From: Chryseobacterium endalhagicum
GTDB taxonomy: Bacteria; Bacteroidota; Bacteroidia; Flavobacteriales; Weeksellaceae
Reading direction: 5' to 3'
Assembly: GCF_016745235.1 (NCBI RefSeq)
Contig: NZ_JAELVM010000003.1
Span: 124,001-188,000 of the forward strand
Length of the DNA: 64,000 nucleotides
The notes beneath the pieces are model-generated. The model had not been told where the DNA came from. It searched no databases and saw nothing but the letters and a program-made list of their open reading frames with translations. How positions within the stretch are numbered: the stretch's first letter is position 1; each line of letters begins with the position of its first letter. Made by a program: the position numbers and the translations under genes. This document shows positions 25,742 to 33,855 of the stretch, one piece after another.

Positions 25742-26446
25742 TTATTTTCTGACCTTAAAATCACCAGCTCCGGGATAAGGCTGCAGGTATCCGGAATTCC
25801 AGTTGGACTGCAGCAACGATTCGATGAACTCGTCTGTTCTGTTCTTATGCGGGTTGTACTGGTCTTTCAGATCGATATCTGCCATTTTTCCTTTTACATT
25901 CCACCAGAAAGCGCTCCATCCGCCTCTCATTTCTTTAATGATCTCATACACATTCTTTCCGGTAGCCCTGTTCATAAGCTTGGCGAAAACCTGGCCTTCA
26001 GTTGTGGTAAGATCTCTAAGCTGTTTTTCGTATTGATCAGCCAGCATATTCTGTCTCTCTTTTACGAATTTTCTTTTGGCTTTGCTGTCCATATCGGTCA
26101 TATCAGCCTGGATATCTCTGTACTGCTGGAGTGCCGTGACAAAGAGCGGATATACCCTGTTCAGCTTTTTATTAAGGAAATAATAGTAATTTTTGTCCAG
26201 CTGATTATTAAACCGCGGTTTATTGACCAGAACCAGCTCATCCAGTACTACTACGGGCTCACCGTTAATTTCATAAACCTTTACCTTCTGACGCTCGTCA
26301 TAATAGTACTTATTTCCAAACTCATCAGTTTTTAAAGATTCAGCGGGATATTGATCGAGGGGTTTTGCAACAATAGAATCCTTCTGACCAAAAACACTGA
26401 CTCCAAAAAAGAAGATAAAAAGGCAGACAATCTTACTAAAATTCAT
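25742..26446 (-). CDS. DUF4294 family secreted protein
   Basis: 234 residues from the ATG at 26446 (a longer frame from 26482 lacks a signal peptide at its very start). Signal peptide MNFSKIVCLFIFFFGVSVFG. Family-like segments: NYYYFLNKKLNRVYPL, LRDLTTTEGQVFAKLMNRAT, EMRGGWSAFWWNVKG. It is a Flavobacteriia-specific protein of unknown function. It is divergent from the M42 peptidase gene with 51 bp between starts. Confidence 0.82.
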   Translation of the reverse strand: MNFSKIVCLFIFFFGVSVFGQKDSIVAKPLDQYPAESLKTDEFGNKYYYDERQKVKVYEINGEPVVVLDELVLVNKPRFNNQLDKNYYYFLNKKLNRVYPLFVTALQQYRDIQADMTDMDSKAKRKFVKERQNMLADQYEKQLRDLTTTEGQVFAKLMNRATGKNVYEIIKEMRGGWSAFWWNVKGKMADIDLKDQYNPHKNRTDEFIESLLQSNWNSGYLQPYPGAGDFKVRK

Positions 26447-26497
26447 TATTTTTACACTTATAATAACAAAAATTACACGCAAAAATCATTCCCTTTT

Positions 26498-27571
26498 ATG
26501 AAATTTGAAAAGAAATCTTTGAAATTTTTAGAAAAATACTTAAACACTTCTTCACCAACCGGTTACGAGCATAAAGGCCAGGAAATCTGGATGGATTACA
26601 TCAGACCTTATGTAGACAAAATAGAAGTAGATCATTACGGAACTTGCTATGGGATAATCAATCCCGAGGCTGAATTTAAAGTAGTGATTGAAGCCCACGC
26701 CGATGAGATCTCCTGGTATGTAAATTATATTACAGACGACGGATTGATCTATGTAATCAGAAACGGAGGCTCCGATCAGACGATTGCGCCTTCAAAAGTT
26801 GTTCATATCCACGGTGAAAAAGGAATCGTGAAAGGCGTATTCGGATGGCCTGCCATTCATACAAGAGCCAACCAGAATGAACCTACCCCGAAAATTGAAA
26901 ACATCTTCATCGACTGTGGGGCTGTTACCAAGAAAGAAGTAGAAGAAATGGGAATCTATGTAGGATGCATGATCACCTACCCGGATGAATTCTTCGAAAT
27001 GAACGACAGGTATTTTGTCTGCAGAGCATTAGACAACAGAATCGGAGGCTTTATGATTGCAGAAGTGGCTAGGCTTTTAAAAGAAAATAAGAAAACAATT
27101 CCTTTCGGGCTTTATATTACCAATTCGGTACAGGAAGAAGTTGGATTGTATGGTGCAGATATGATTGCTGATACGATAAAACCTAATATCGCCATTGTAA
27201 CAGATGTTACCCATGACACCACTACCCCGATGATCGAAAAGAAAAAAGAAGGTGACCAGAAATGTGGTGACGGACCTGTGGTTTTCTTTGCGCCAAGCAT
27301 TCACCATACGATCAGAGAGCTTATTATTGATACGGCAAAAACCAAAAAGATTCCTTACCAGAGAGCTGCAGCCAGCAGATCTACAGGAACCGATACCGAT
27401 GCTTTTGCCCACTCTAACGGCGGGGTGCCAAGTGCTTTAATTTCCTTACCTTTGCGCTATATGCATACCACAGTGGAAATGGTATCTAAAGAAGACGTAG
27501 GCAACGTAATCAAGCTGATCTACGAAACGCTTCTGAAGATTAAACCGGAGATGAAACTGAAGTATCACTAA
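26498..27571 (+). CDS. M42-family aminopeptidase
   Basis: 357 residues from the ATG at 26498. Metal ligands and catalytic residues of the M42 (cellulase M/deblocking aminopeptidase) family are present: His67 and Asp69 in EAHADE, the bridging Asp in CRALDNRIGG, the Glu pair in VQEEVGLYG, Asp in TDVTHDT and a late His in SIHHTIRE. Members form large tetrahedral dodecamers in the cytoplasm and trim peptides from the N-terminus. No signal peptide. A tandem-word inverted repeat separates it from rpe. Confidence 0.92.
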   Translation: MKFEKKSLKFLEKYLNTSSPTGYEHKGQEIWMDYIRPYVDKIEVDHYGTCYGIINPEAEFKVVIEAHADEISWYVNYITDDGLIYVIRNGGSDQTIAPSKVVHIHGEKGIVKGVFGWPAIHTRANQNEPTPKIENIFIDCGAVTKKEVEEMGIYVGCMITYPDEFFEMNDRYFVCRALDNRIGGFMIAEVARLLKENKKTIPFGLYITNSVQEEVGLYGADMIADTIKPNIAIVTDVTHDTTTPMIEKKKEGDQKCGDGPVVFFAPSIHHTIRELIIDTAKTKKIPYQRAAASRSTGTDTDAFAHSNGGVPSALISLPLRYMHTTVEMVSKEDVGNVIKLIYETLLKIKPEMKLKYH

Positions 27572-27582
27572 GAGAGACAAAA

Positions 27583-27671
27583 AAGAACCAAGAGCCAAGA
27601 ACCAAGATGTAAATAGGCAGCTATTTAATATCTCTCCTACTTTTAAATCTTGATTCTTGAATCTTGATTCT
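27583..27671. repeat. Inverted repeat of AAGAACC-type words
   Basis: Left arm 27583-27608 consists of AAGAACC/AAGAGCC repeats; right arm 27647-27671 is the degenerate complement (ATCTTGATTCTTGAATCTTG). The 38 bp loop is AT-rich. Same architecture as 1466-1616 and 35236-35308. Confidence 0.7.
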
Positions 27672-27694
27672 AAAATATCTATATAAAAGTAAAA

Positions 27695-28345
27695 ATGAAA
27701 ACGAAGCTTATTGCTCCTTCCCTTTTATCCGCAGACTTCGGGAATCTGCAAAGAGACATTGAAATGCTGAACAACTCCCAGGCAGACTGGTTCCACATTG
27801 ATGTGATGGACGGGAGATTTGTACCCAACATTTCATTTGGTTTCCCTGTCATGAAAACCGTTCAGCAGCACGCCAAAAAGTTTGTTGATGTACATTTGAT
27901 GATCGTAGAGCCTGACAAATATGTGGATGAATTCATCAATCATGGGGCAGATCTTATCTCAGTGCATTATGAAGCCTGTACCCACCTTCACAGAACGATT
28001 CATCACATTCAGAGCAGAGGGGCAAAGGCAGGTGTTGTTTTAAACCCGTCTACTCCCGTATTAATGCTTGAAGATATTATTGCGGATGTGGATCTTGTTC
28101 TTTTGATGAGTGTAAACCCTGGATTCGGGGGCCAGAAATTCATTGAGAATACCTACAAGAAGATTGCGGAAACCAAGGATCTTATCTTAAGCAATAACTC
28201 AACAGCGCTGATTGAAATTGACGGCGGTGTAAACCTTGATAACGCTTCAAAGCTTTTCGAGGCCGGAGCAGATGTTCTTGTCGCAGGAAATGCAGTGTTC
28301 TCTGCAGAAAATCCGGAAAGAACCATTGAGTTACTGAAAATCTAA
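27695..28345 (+). CDS. rpe: Ribulose-phosphate 3-epimerase
   Basis: 216 residues, TIM barrel. LIAPSLLSADFGNL at the start, DVMDGRFVPNISFG (metal-binding His/Asp), HLMIVEPDKYV, VNPGFGGQKFIENT and EIDGGVN are all diagnostic. It interconverts ribulose 5-phosphate and xylulose 5-phosphate in the pentose phosphate pathway, cytoplasmic. Full length. A strong terminator follows at 28370-28400. Confidence 0.97.
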   Translation: MKTKLIAPSLLSADFGNLQRDIEMLNNSQADWFHIDVMDGRFVPNISFGFPVMKTVQQHAKKFVDVHLMIVEPDKYVDEFINHGADLISVHYEACTHLHRTIHHIQSRGAKAGVVLNPSTPVLMLEDIIADVDLVLLMSVNPGFGGQKFIENTYKKIAETKDLILSNNSTALIEIDGGVNLDNASKLFEAGADVLVAGNAVFSAENPERTIELLKI

Positions 28346-28369
28346 AAAAGTTTCAAAACCTGTTTATAC

Positions 28370-28400
28370 GAAAAGGCAGCCGGATAGGCTGCCTTTTCTC
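28370..28400. terminator. Terminator after rpe
   Basis: AAAAGGCAGCC pairs with GGCTGCCTTTT around GGATA. A related hairpin (AAAGGCAG...CTGCCTTTT) stands at 29158-29190, on the other side of the lipoprotein gene. Confidence 0.85.
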
Positions 28401-28417
28401 TTAAAAAAATTTGGTTA

Positions 28418-29047
28418 TTAGTCTACCTGCTGAAAATTGAAACTCAGATCACCGCCATTATAGTCCTGTGAAATATTGGTTGGAAAAACCTGCGAAGAAG
28501 TTCCCATCCATCGATATTCCAAAAACTTGATATTTCCTGCTGTGATCGGATATGTTGCATTGGAGTTATCTGGTTTATTCTTTTTATACCAGTCATTCGA
28601 ATTCATGGTAATCATGTATTTTTTGTCCTTTTCCAGAGCCAGTTCTTCAATTGCTTTCGTCAGTAAAGTATTGGATGTGGCTACATTCACTATTTCTGTT
28701 CTCAATACCGTTTTTGCTGTATAATCCCAGATTGTCACTTTTAAGCTGGAATTTACATCCGGCAGCTTCACCGTAATCGCATTGATTTTTCCTTTTACAT
28801 TAGGGGAAAACACAAGGCCGAATTCATAGTTTCCGGAGTTTATAAAGTTGGTAACTGTTGTAAATCCTGCACTTTCATGGTATTTGTTTAAAGGATTCTC
28901 CTCAGCGTATACGATCGGTTCCCGAACAGCTTCATCATCATCTTTACTGCAGCTGGTTGTTAAGAATATTGAGTTCAGGGCAATTATTGCAAAAAGGCTT
29001 TTAAGAGATAAGAATCTTAAAGTCGAAAAAATTTCTAAATGTTTCAT
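28418..29047 (-). CDS. DUF4082-like lipoprotein
   Basis: 209 residues from the ATG at 29047. After a hydrophobic leader with lipobox (FLTTSC, Cys near residue 33) comes SKDDDE, the acidic sorting-type signal of surface lipoproteins. The single beta-rich domain (NPLNKYHESAGFTTVTNF, LKVTIWDYTAKTVLRTEIV, KKYMITMNSNDWY) resembles DUF4082, a jelly-roll carbohydrate-binding-like domain. Function unknown. It stands alone between two related hairpins. Confidence 0.7.
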   Translation of the reverse strand: MKHLEIFSTLRFLSLKSLFAIIALNSIFLTTSCSKDDDEAVREPIVYAEENPLNKYHESAGFTTVTNFINSGNYEFGLVFSPNVKGKINAITVKLPDVNSSLKVTIWDYTAKTVLRTEIVNVATSNTLLTKAIEELALEKDKKYMITMNSNDWYKKNKPDNSNATYPITAGNIKFLEYRWMGTSSQVFPTNISQDYNGGDLSFNFQQVD

Positions 29048-29157
29048 TGGTTTTAATTTTAATAATTTGATAGGACAAAGATTAAAATATCCAACACGTA
29101 AAGTATCAGGAAAAACACTCTTTCGAAACGAGGCATTGCACCTTTTTTTAAAAAAAC

Positions 29158-29190
29158 ACAAAGGCAGCCCTTGGGAGACTGCCTTTTCTT
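29158..29190. terminator. Hairpin related to the rpe terminator
   Basis: AAAGGCAG (loop CCCTTGGGAGA) CTGCCTTTT. It can stop transcription arriving from the MNIO operon on the minus strand; stem and tail nearly repeat 28370-28400. Confidence 0.65.
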
Positions 29191-29195
29191 GCGGA

Positions 29196-29224
29196 ATTTG
29201 AGCTTATATGGTTATTAGTTTTTT
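29196..29224 (+). repeat. Short conserved element, copy 1
   Basis: AATTTGAGCTTAT then ATGGTTATTAGTTTTTT. It matches 33876-33904 (AATTTGAGTTTTC then ATGGTTATTAGTTTTT) with only three or four differences. Function unknown; the second copy lies in a candidate small RNA. Confidence 0.65.
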
Positions 29225-29302
29225 GTCGTAAGACTTTAATGCTTAAGATTCCCTTGTGCTATTACTGATGTAAAATTCCAAATAAATCAGATACAATACA
29301 TC

Positions 29303-29339
29303 CGTAGAAATACTGAATTTATGATTAAGTATTTCTACG
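29303..29339. other. Perfect 12-bp hairpin without T tract
   Basis: CGTAGAAATACT and AGTATTTCTACG pair exactly around a 13-nt loop, directly behind the DUF1772 stop. No T run on either side, so it is not a plain terminator; it could be an RNA-processing or protein-binding site. Confidence 0.5.
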
Positions 29340-29350
29340 TAATCCCGGAA

Positions 29351-29848
29351 TTATTCAGACTGAAAACTGCTCCAGATGCACGCACAGACCACTAAAGCAA
29401 TGCTGATCACAGAAAATACAGTTCTGATGTTGTTTAAAAAATTCCACCGGTTCTCAAAACGCTCACGCATCTGCTTAACCGCTTCCTCAGTTGCTCCGCT
29501 GATATCAAACTGATCAAGCATATCATTTAGAGGAACATTTCCCACAATCGTCACCCCAAAAACACCAATCAGATAAGCCGCCGATGCCAGCAGCAGAAAG
29601 AGAAAAACAGGCTGCTCCCCTCTGAACAGAAAAGTGGTTACCGGAAGCAAAACCGCTGTTCCCATAAAGCTGATAAAGAATATGGGATTGAGAATTTCCC
29701 GGTTGATGCTCTGCATGGATTTTAAATATTCCGTGTTGGAAAGTTTGCCCAACCCAAGGACTACAGAGCATGAATAGGCATAAAAAAGCCCGGCGATCAA
29801 AGCCGTCAGCACGGCCGTAATGAGTAAAAGTACCGTTGTCATTTTCAT
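29351..29848 (-). CDS. DUF1772 (anthrone oxygenase-like) membrane protein
   Basis: 165 residues with four hydrophobic segments (about 5-28, 53-74, 80-100 and 140-160), the DUF1772 pattern, with polar ILNPIFFISF between helices. It is the last gene of a three-gene unit, 34 bp after the MNIO gene. Small membrane proteins such as DoxX are often encoded with MNIO systems; whether this one serves the peptide is inference. Start at Met1 or Met3. Confidence 0.75.
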   Translation of the reverse strand: MKMTTVLLLITAVLTALIAGLFYAYSCSVVLGLGKLSNTEYLKSMQSINREILNPIFFISFMGTAVLLPVTTFLFRGEQPVFLFLLLASAAYLIGVFGVTIVGNVPLNDMLDQFDISGATEEAVKQMRERFENRWNFLNNIRTVFSVISIALVVCACIWSSFQSE

Positions 29849-29882
29849 ATATTTTGATTTGTGATAGAGCGCAGGAAAAATC

Positions 29883-30980
29883 CTAGTAAGGATTCCATTT
29901 CTTAATGATCTGCTGAGCAGTAGTGATCATTTCTTCATCCCAGTTCTCGGGTTTGAAATAATGAAAGTCCTGATCTTTTACAGATTGACTGCTTCTTTCC
30001 TCAAAAAGCAGTTGGGTAAGTTTCGTCTGTTCATCAAACAGCAAGAGATCTTCAACAGGTTTTACATGGGCTCCCTCTTCTTTTTTGTTCCAGATGTTCT
30101 CTTGTCCGGAAGAATTTCCGGCAGCATCTGCAATTTCCTTCACCCGTTTGAAATCATCAAAAAAAATCTGTTGGTCAGTTTCTGTGTTTAAGGTATGTCC
30201 CAGTCTTTCAATAATAGCATATTCAAGGTTTTCACATTGGGATAAAACTTCCGGCAGGATCTCAAATACCGCCTCCGGAATACGGTCATCATGGGTATCT
30301 CTTCTCACCGGTTTCTTTCCATAGGCACTTTCCTGCCAGCTTCCTCCGGACAGATGAATTTCTTTTACCTTTTCCAGCGGATACATATTGATTATTTCCC
30401 GCATATCAATTTCAAAATTACAGGACTGGCAGTAGATATTATGAAGATCGAGAATAAGAAAACCGTCGATATCCTCTACAAGCTGACTGAGAAACGCTCC
30501 CTGCTCTTTCACATCATCTACAGAGAATGAAAATGCAAGATTTTCTACGCCAACGGGTATTTCTACTGCATCCTGAAGTCTCCGGAGCCTGTCTTTTCCT
30601 ATCTGAAGAATTTTGGGATGAAGCGGAACAGGCAATGGAACGCCCTGATGAAAATTTTCGGTATTCATGAAACCGAAATGTTCGGTAATGTGATTGTATT
30701 TTCTGAGCTGAAGCTCTTTTTTAAGTTTTTCAAGCCAGATTTCCTGTCTTTCCGTCCATCTGGCGTCAAAGAGAGAATAATAAACGCCGTGACCAAGAAG
30801 CCTGCCGTTTTCTGCATAGAAATCAAGAAGTCCGGAAAGCCACTCAGGTTCTTCCGAATCAAAAAGTGTATCAAAAGACCACTCCAAAACATCTACAGAA
30901 TTATTTTGCAGAACAGGAAGTATGGCCGAAACAAACTCAGGTTCGGGCATCATGGAGAGTCCCAGCAGCGGCTTTTTCAT
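29883..30980 (-). CDS. MNIO-family (DUF692) iron oxidase with C-terminal extension
   Basis: 365 residues. The TIM-barrel metal ligands of the DUF692 family can be placed: His64 (GHGVYYS), His101 (TEHFGF), Glu146 (GVENLAF), Asp178/Asn181 (ILDLHNIYCQS), His209 (EIHLSGG), Asp228 and His230 (RRDTHDD) and Glu258 (IIERLGHT). These multinuclear non-haem iron enzymes modify Cys residues of RiPP precursors. Residues from about 287 on form an extension (ends FKPENWDEEMITTAQQIIKK) that may replace the usual separate partner protein. The gene starts 3 bp after the stop of the precursor-like gene. Confidence 0.85.
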   Translation of the reverse strand: MKKPLLGLSMMPEPEFVSAILPVLQNNSVDVLEWSFDTLFDSEEPEWLSGLLDFYAENGRLLGHGVYYSLFDARWTERQEIWLEKLKKELQLRKYNHITEHFGFMNTENFHQGVPLPVPLHPKILQIGKDRLRRLQDAVEIPVGVENLAFSFSVDDVKEQGAFLSQLVEDIDGFLILDLHNIYCQSCNFEIDMREIINMYPLEKVKEIHLSGGSWQESAYGKKPVRRDTHDDRIPEAVFEILPEVLSQCENLEYAIIERLGHTLNTETDQQIFFDDFKRVKEIADAAGNSSGQENIWNKKEEGAHVKPVEDLLLFDEQTKLTQLLFEERSSQSVKDQDFHYFKPENWDEEMITTAQQIIKKWNPY

Positions 30981-30983
30981 ATT

Positions 30984-31211
30984 TTAACCCATTCCACAGG
31001 CCGGACAGCCCCCGCCAAGCTTAAGAATTGTATCTTTTTTAGGGACAAATTTGGTGTGAGCCGTATCTTTAGATCTTACAGGCTCTGCCTTTTTTATTTT
31101 TTTTACAGGCTTCTTTACTTTCTTTACAGGCTTTGTAGTCTGTGCAGATACACTTACAGCCAATAAACTAGCCATTACTAATGCTGGAATTTTCATAACA
31201 TTTCTTTTCAT
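30984..31211 (-). CDS. Putative MNIO-modified RiPP precursor (signal peptide, CPAC core)
   Basis: 75 residues. Signal peptide MKRNVMKIPALVMASLLAVSVSA, then a strongly Lys-rich linker (VKKVKKPVKKIKKAEPVRSK), and a C-terminal LGGGCPACGMG, whose Cys69 and Cys72 are the only cysteines. A short exported peptide with a terminal Cys motif directly upstream of a DUF692 gene is the standard arrangement for MNIO RiPPs (bufferin-like or the Chryseobacterium ChrA type). Modification of the CPAC segment, export and metal binding are inferences. The start could also be Met6. Confidence 0.75.
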   Translation of the reverse strand: MKRNVMKIPALVMASLLAVSVSAQTTKPVKKVKKPVKKIKKAEPVRSKDTAHTKFVPKKDTILKLGGGCPACGMG

Positions 31212-31388
31212 GGAACTTACAAGAAGTATTCCATTTATAGTTCTGATAAAAATACAATATTTTGCTGTATAACATTTTATAATAAAAAGTTTTTCATTAA
31301 TATTTTTAACATCAGCTATAAGATTTACTGGTCTTATCTGAAAATTCAGTCTTGTTTATTTATATTTAACCTTAAAATAAAATAAGCA

Positions 31389-33233
31389 ATGAAAAACAGG
31401 TTGAGCAAAGCCATTTTCTTAGGATTAATGCTCGCAGCATCCGGCATTAACGCCCAGACAAAAGCGGAGGAACATAAAAAAATGGAATGGTTCAAGAATG
31501 CCAAACTGGGAATTTTTATCCACTGGGGAATTTACTCTGTTGACGGCATCTCTGAATCCTGGGCGTTCTTCAACAATTACATCAACCACGAAAATTATAT
31601 GAAACAGCTGAACGGGTTTTCAGCCTCAAAATATCAACCAGATCAATGGACGCAGCTCATCAAAGACTCCGGCGCTCAATATGCCGTGATTACCACCAAA
31701 CATCATGACGGCGTTTCACTTTGGAATTCAAAAGCCGAAAAGGCGGTTACGATTCCTGCCAATTCATCAGCTAAAAAAGATGTTCTGACGCCATTTGTGA
31801 CAAGCCTGAAAAAAACGGGATTGAAAACGGGACTGTATTTTTCACTTCCGGACTGGAGCCATCCGTACTATGACATCAATACCCGCACAAAAAAAAGGTA
31901 TGAAATAAAAAATGATCCGAAACGCTGGCTGCAATTCGTCAATTATTATCAGACCCAGTTGAACGAACTGTCTGCTCAATATCATCCCGATCTTTTATGG
32001 TTTGATGGCGACTGGGAGCACACTTCAGAAGAATGGCAGGCCCCGCAGACCTTAAGCCTTCTGAAAAAATATAATCCTGATATTATCATCAATTCAAGAC
32101 TTACTAATCATGGGGATTATGAAACACCCGAACAGGGAATTCCTGTAGTAAGCCCGCAGAGCCCTTATTGGGAACTTTGCTATACCATGAATGATTCCTG
32201 GGGTTATCAACCGTATGACAGTCACTACAAAACCCCCAATATGATCATCAGAACGCTGGCAGATGTCATCAGCATGGGAGGAAATCTCCTTCTCGATATT
32301 GGACCCAAATCTGATGGAACCATTGATGAAAAGCAGGTTGAAATCTTAAAAAGCCTTGGAAGATGGACTTCTAAAAACAAAAAAGCGATCTACGGAACCA
32401 ATCGTGGAATTCCTTTTGAAAATTTTAAAGGAAAATCTTCTTTTTCCGAAACAAAAAAATCAATTTTTCTTTATCTTGAAGAAGCTAAAGATTTCGTTAA
32501 GGTATACGGTCTCGGAACCCAGCCCGAAGCAGTGAAAATTGTCGGTGATGAAAAGGCTAAAGTGAATTTCAGCTTTAATAATGAAAACACAATGACCATC
32601 AACTTATCAAACGTGAAATTCGATCAGGATGTTACCGTAGCAGAACTTATTTTTAAAGATACTCCTGCTCTGCTTTCCAATTTTAAAAGTGATTCCCGTC
32701 CGCTTCCTGAAATTCTTGAAGACAAAAACTCAAAAATGGCCGTTTATGATCTGGCTGCTGCTCTTCACAAAGGAAATAATCTGCTTGACCGCTCAGGACT
32801 TACAAGTGACGGACAGGATATGAAGATTTCCAAAACCGCCAAAACAAATCCGGAAACCCTGACATGGATCGGCAAGCATGCAGAAGCGCTTTATGAAACC
32901 GGGAAAGGTCTTCCTGAAGGTCATTATTCAGGAATGAGTGCCCTATCCAAAGACAGGCAGACCGTTTATCTCTTTGTGGAAGGCACTCCGAGCGGCCCCA
33001 TCGCGTTAAAAGGAATAAAAAATAATATTGCGAGAATAAGAATTACGGGTGACGGATCTATGATCAATCACAAAATTTACAATAAACTGTACTGGAGCGA
33101 GACGCCTGGAATTATATACATAGACCTCCCGAAAGAAAGACTTGATAACAATATGACAGTCGTTGCCGTTTTACTGGACAAACCTGTTGAATTGCACAGG
33201 GAAAAGGTAAATGCCATTCAAAATAATCTGTAA
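31389..33233 (+). CDS. GH29 alpha-L-fucosidase with duplicated C-terminal module
   Basis: 614 residues with a signal peptide (to about residue 23). The GH29 barrel starts KLGIFIHWGIYSVDGISESWAF; TTKHHDGVSLW and Asp206 in LLWFDGDWEH (predicted nucleophile) follow. After the barrel, two similar modules appear: WTSKNKKAIYGTNRGIPFEN (near 335) and WIGKHAEALYETGKGLPEGH (near 490), each with a beta-rich tail. The enzyme would release L-fucose from glycans outside the cytoplasm. No other carbohydrate genes or SusCD pair lie nearby, so it is not in a utilisation locus here. Confidence 0.9.
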   Translation: MKNRLSKAIFLGLMLAASGINAQTKAEEHKKMEWFKNAKLGIFIHWGIYSVDGISESWAFFNNYINHENYMKQLNGFSASKYQPDQWTQLIKDSGAQYAVITTKHHDGVSLWNSKAEKAVTIPANSSAKKDVLTPFVTSLKKTGLKTGLYFSLPDWSHPYYDINTRTKKRYEIKNDPKRWLQFVNYYQTQLNELSAQYHPDLLWFDGDWEHTSEEWQAPQTLSLLKKYNPDIIINSRLTNHGDYETPEQGIPVVSPQSPYWELCYTMNDSWGYQPYDSHYKTPNMIIRTLADVISMGGNLLLDIGPKSDGTIDEKQVEILKSLGRWTSKNKKAIYGTNRGIPFENFKGKSSFSETKKSIFLYLEEAKDFVKVYGLGTQPEAVKIVGDEKAKVNFSFNNENTMTINLSNVKFDQDVTVAELIFKDTPALLSNFKSDSRPLPEILEDKNSKMAVYDLAAALHKGNNLLDRSGLTSDGQDMKISKTAKTNPETLTWIGKHAEALYETGKGLPEGHYSGMSALSKDRQTVYLFVEGTPSGPIALKGIKNNIARIRITGDGSMINHKIYNKLYWSETPGIIYIDLPKERLDNNMTVVAVLLDKPVELHREKVNAIQNNL

Positions 33234-33263
33234 GTCTATAATTTTCAGACAATTTGGCACAAA

Positions 33264-33290
33264 AAAACCAGAGAAACATCTCTGGTTTTT
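33264..33290. terminator. Bidirectional terminator between fucosidase and ndk
   Basis: ACCAGAGA and TCTCTGGT pair around AACA, A run on the left, T run on the right; serves two convergent genes. Confidence 0.85.
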
Positions 33291-33310
33291 ATATTTTAAG
33301 GTAGTTTTTC

Positions 33311-33727
33311 TTAGAAAATCTCTCTTCCTGAAAAATGGAACTGAGCCTCGATAAGAGCGTTCTCGTCAGAATCTGAACCGTGAACTGCATTTTCACCGAT
33401 GCTTCTTGCAAACATCTTTCTGATCGTACCTTCTGCAGCATCTGCAGGATTTGTAGAACCGATCAATGTTCTGAAGTCTTCTACCGCATTGTCTTTTTCT
33501 AAAACAGCAGCAACGATTGGACCTGAACTCATGAATTCTACCAACTCACCGTAAAATGGTCTTTCAGCATGTACTTCATAGAATTTTTTAGCATCAGCTA
33601 CCGTAAGCTGAGTTAATTTCAAAGCTTTGATCTTAAAACCTCCTTCTGCGATCTTACCTAATATAGCACCGATATGTCCGTCTGCTACAGCATCAGGCTT
33701 AATCATAGTGAATGTAATGTTAGACAT
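33311..33727 (-). CDS. ndk: Nucleoside diphosphate kinase
   Basis: 138 residues, full length. FTMIKPDAV at the start, Arg/Thr of the nucleotide site in [12 protein letters not shown], and catalytic His116 in [10 protein letters not shown]. It balances NTP and dNTP pools by phosphate transfer through phosphohistidine. TAATTTTG (plus-strand CAAAATTA at 33750-33757) is a good -7 box 23 bp before the ATG. Monocistronic by its surroundings. Confidence 0.97.
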   Translation of the reverse strand: MSNITFTMIKPDAVADGHIGAILGKIAEGGFKIKALKLTQLTVADAKKFYEVHAERPFYGELVEFMSSGPIVAAVLEKDNAVEDFRTLIGSTNPADAAEGTIRKMFARSIGENAVHGSDSDENALIEAQFHFSGREIF

Positions 33728-33835
33728 AAATGTATATTTTTTAATGCCGCAAAATTACAAAAAATATCTTTGATTTTTATTTTAATTTTTTTTTAACATA
33801 AAAATAACTTTTATTAAGAAATGGAGAAAAAACTT

Positions 33836-33850
33836 TGGCACAGTAATTGT
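33836..33850 (+). promoter_or_regulatory. Candidate sigma-54 promoter
   Basis: TGGCAC N5 TTGT: GG at 33837-33838 and GT (not GC) at 33849-33850, the right spacing for -24/-12. It points into the candidate small RNA. Confidence 0.4.
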
Positions 33851-33855
33851 TAATT

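Noticed and set aside
33243..33270. Sigma-54 site TTTGGCACAAAAAAACC
   Set aside because: The -24 half matches, but the -12 GC is missing and the site lies inside a terminator.
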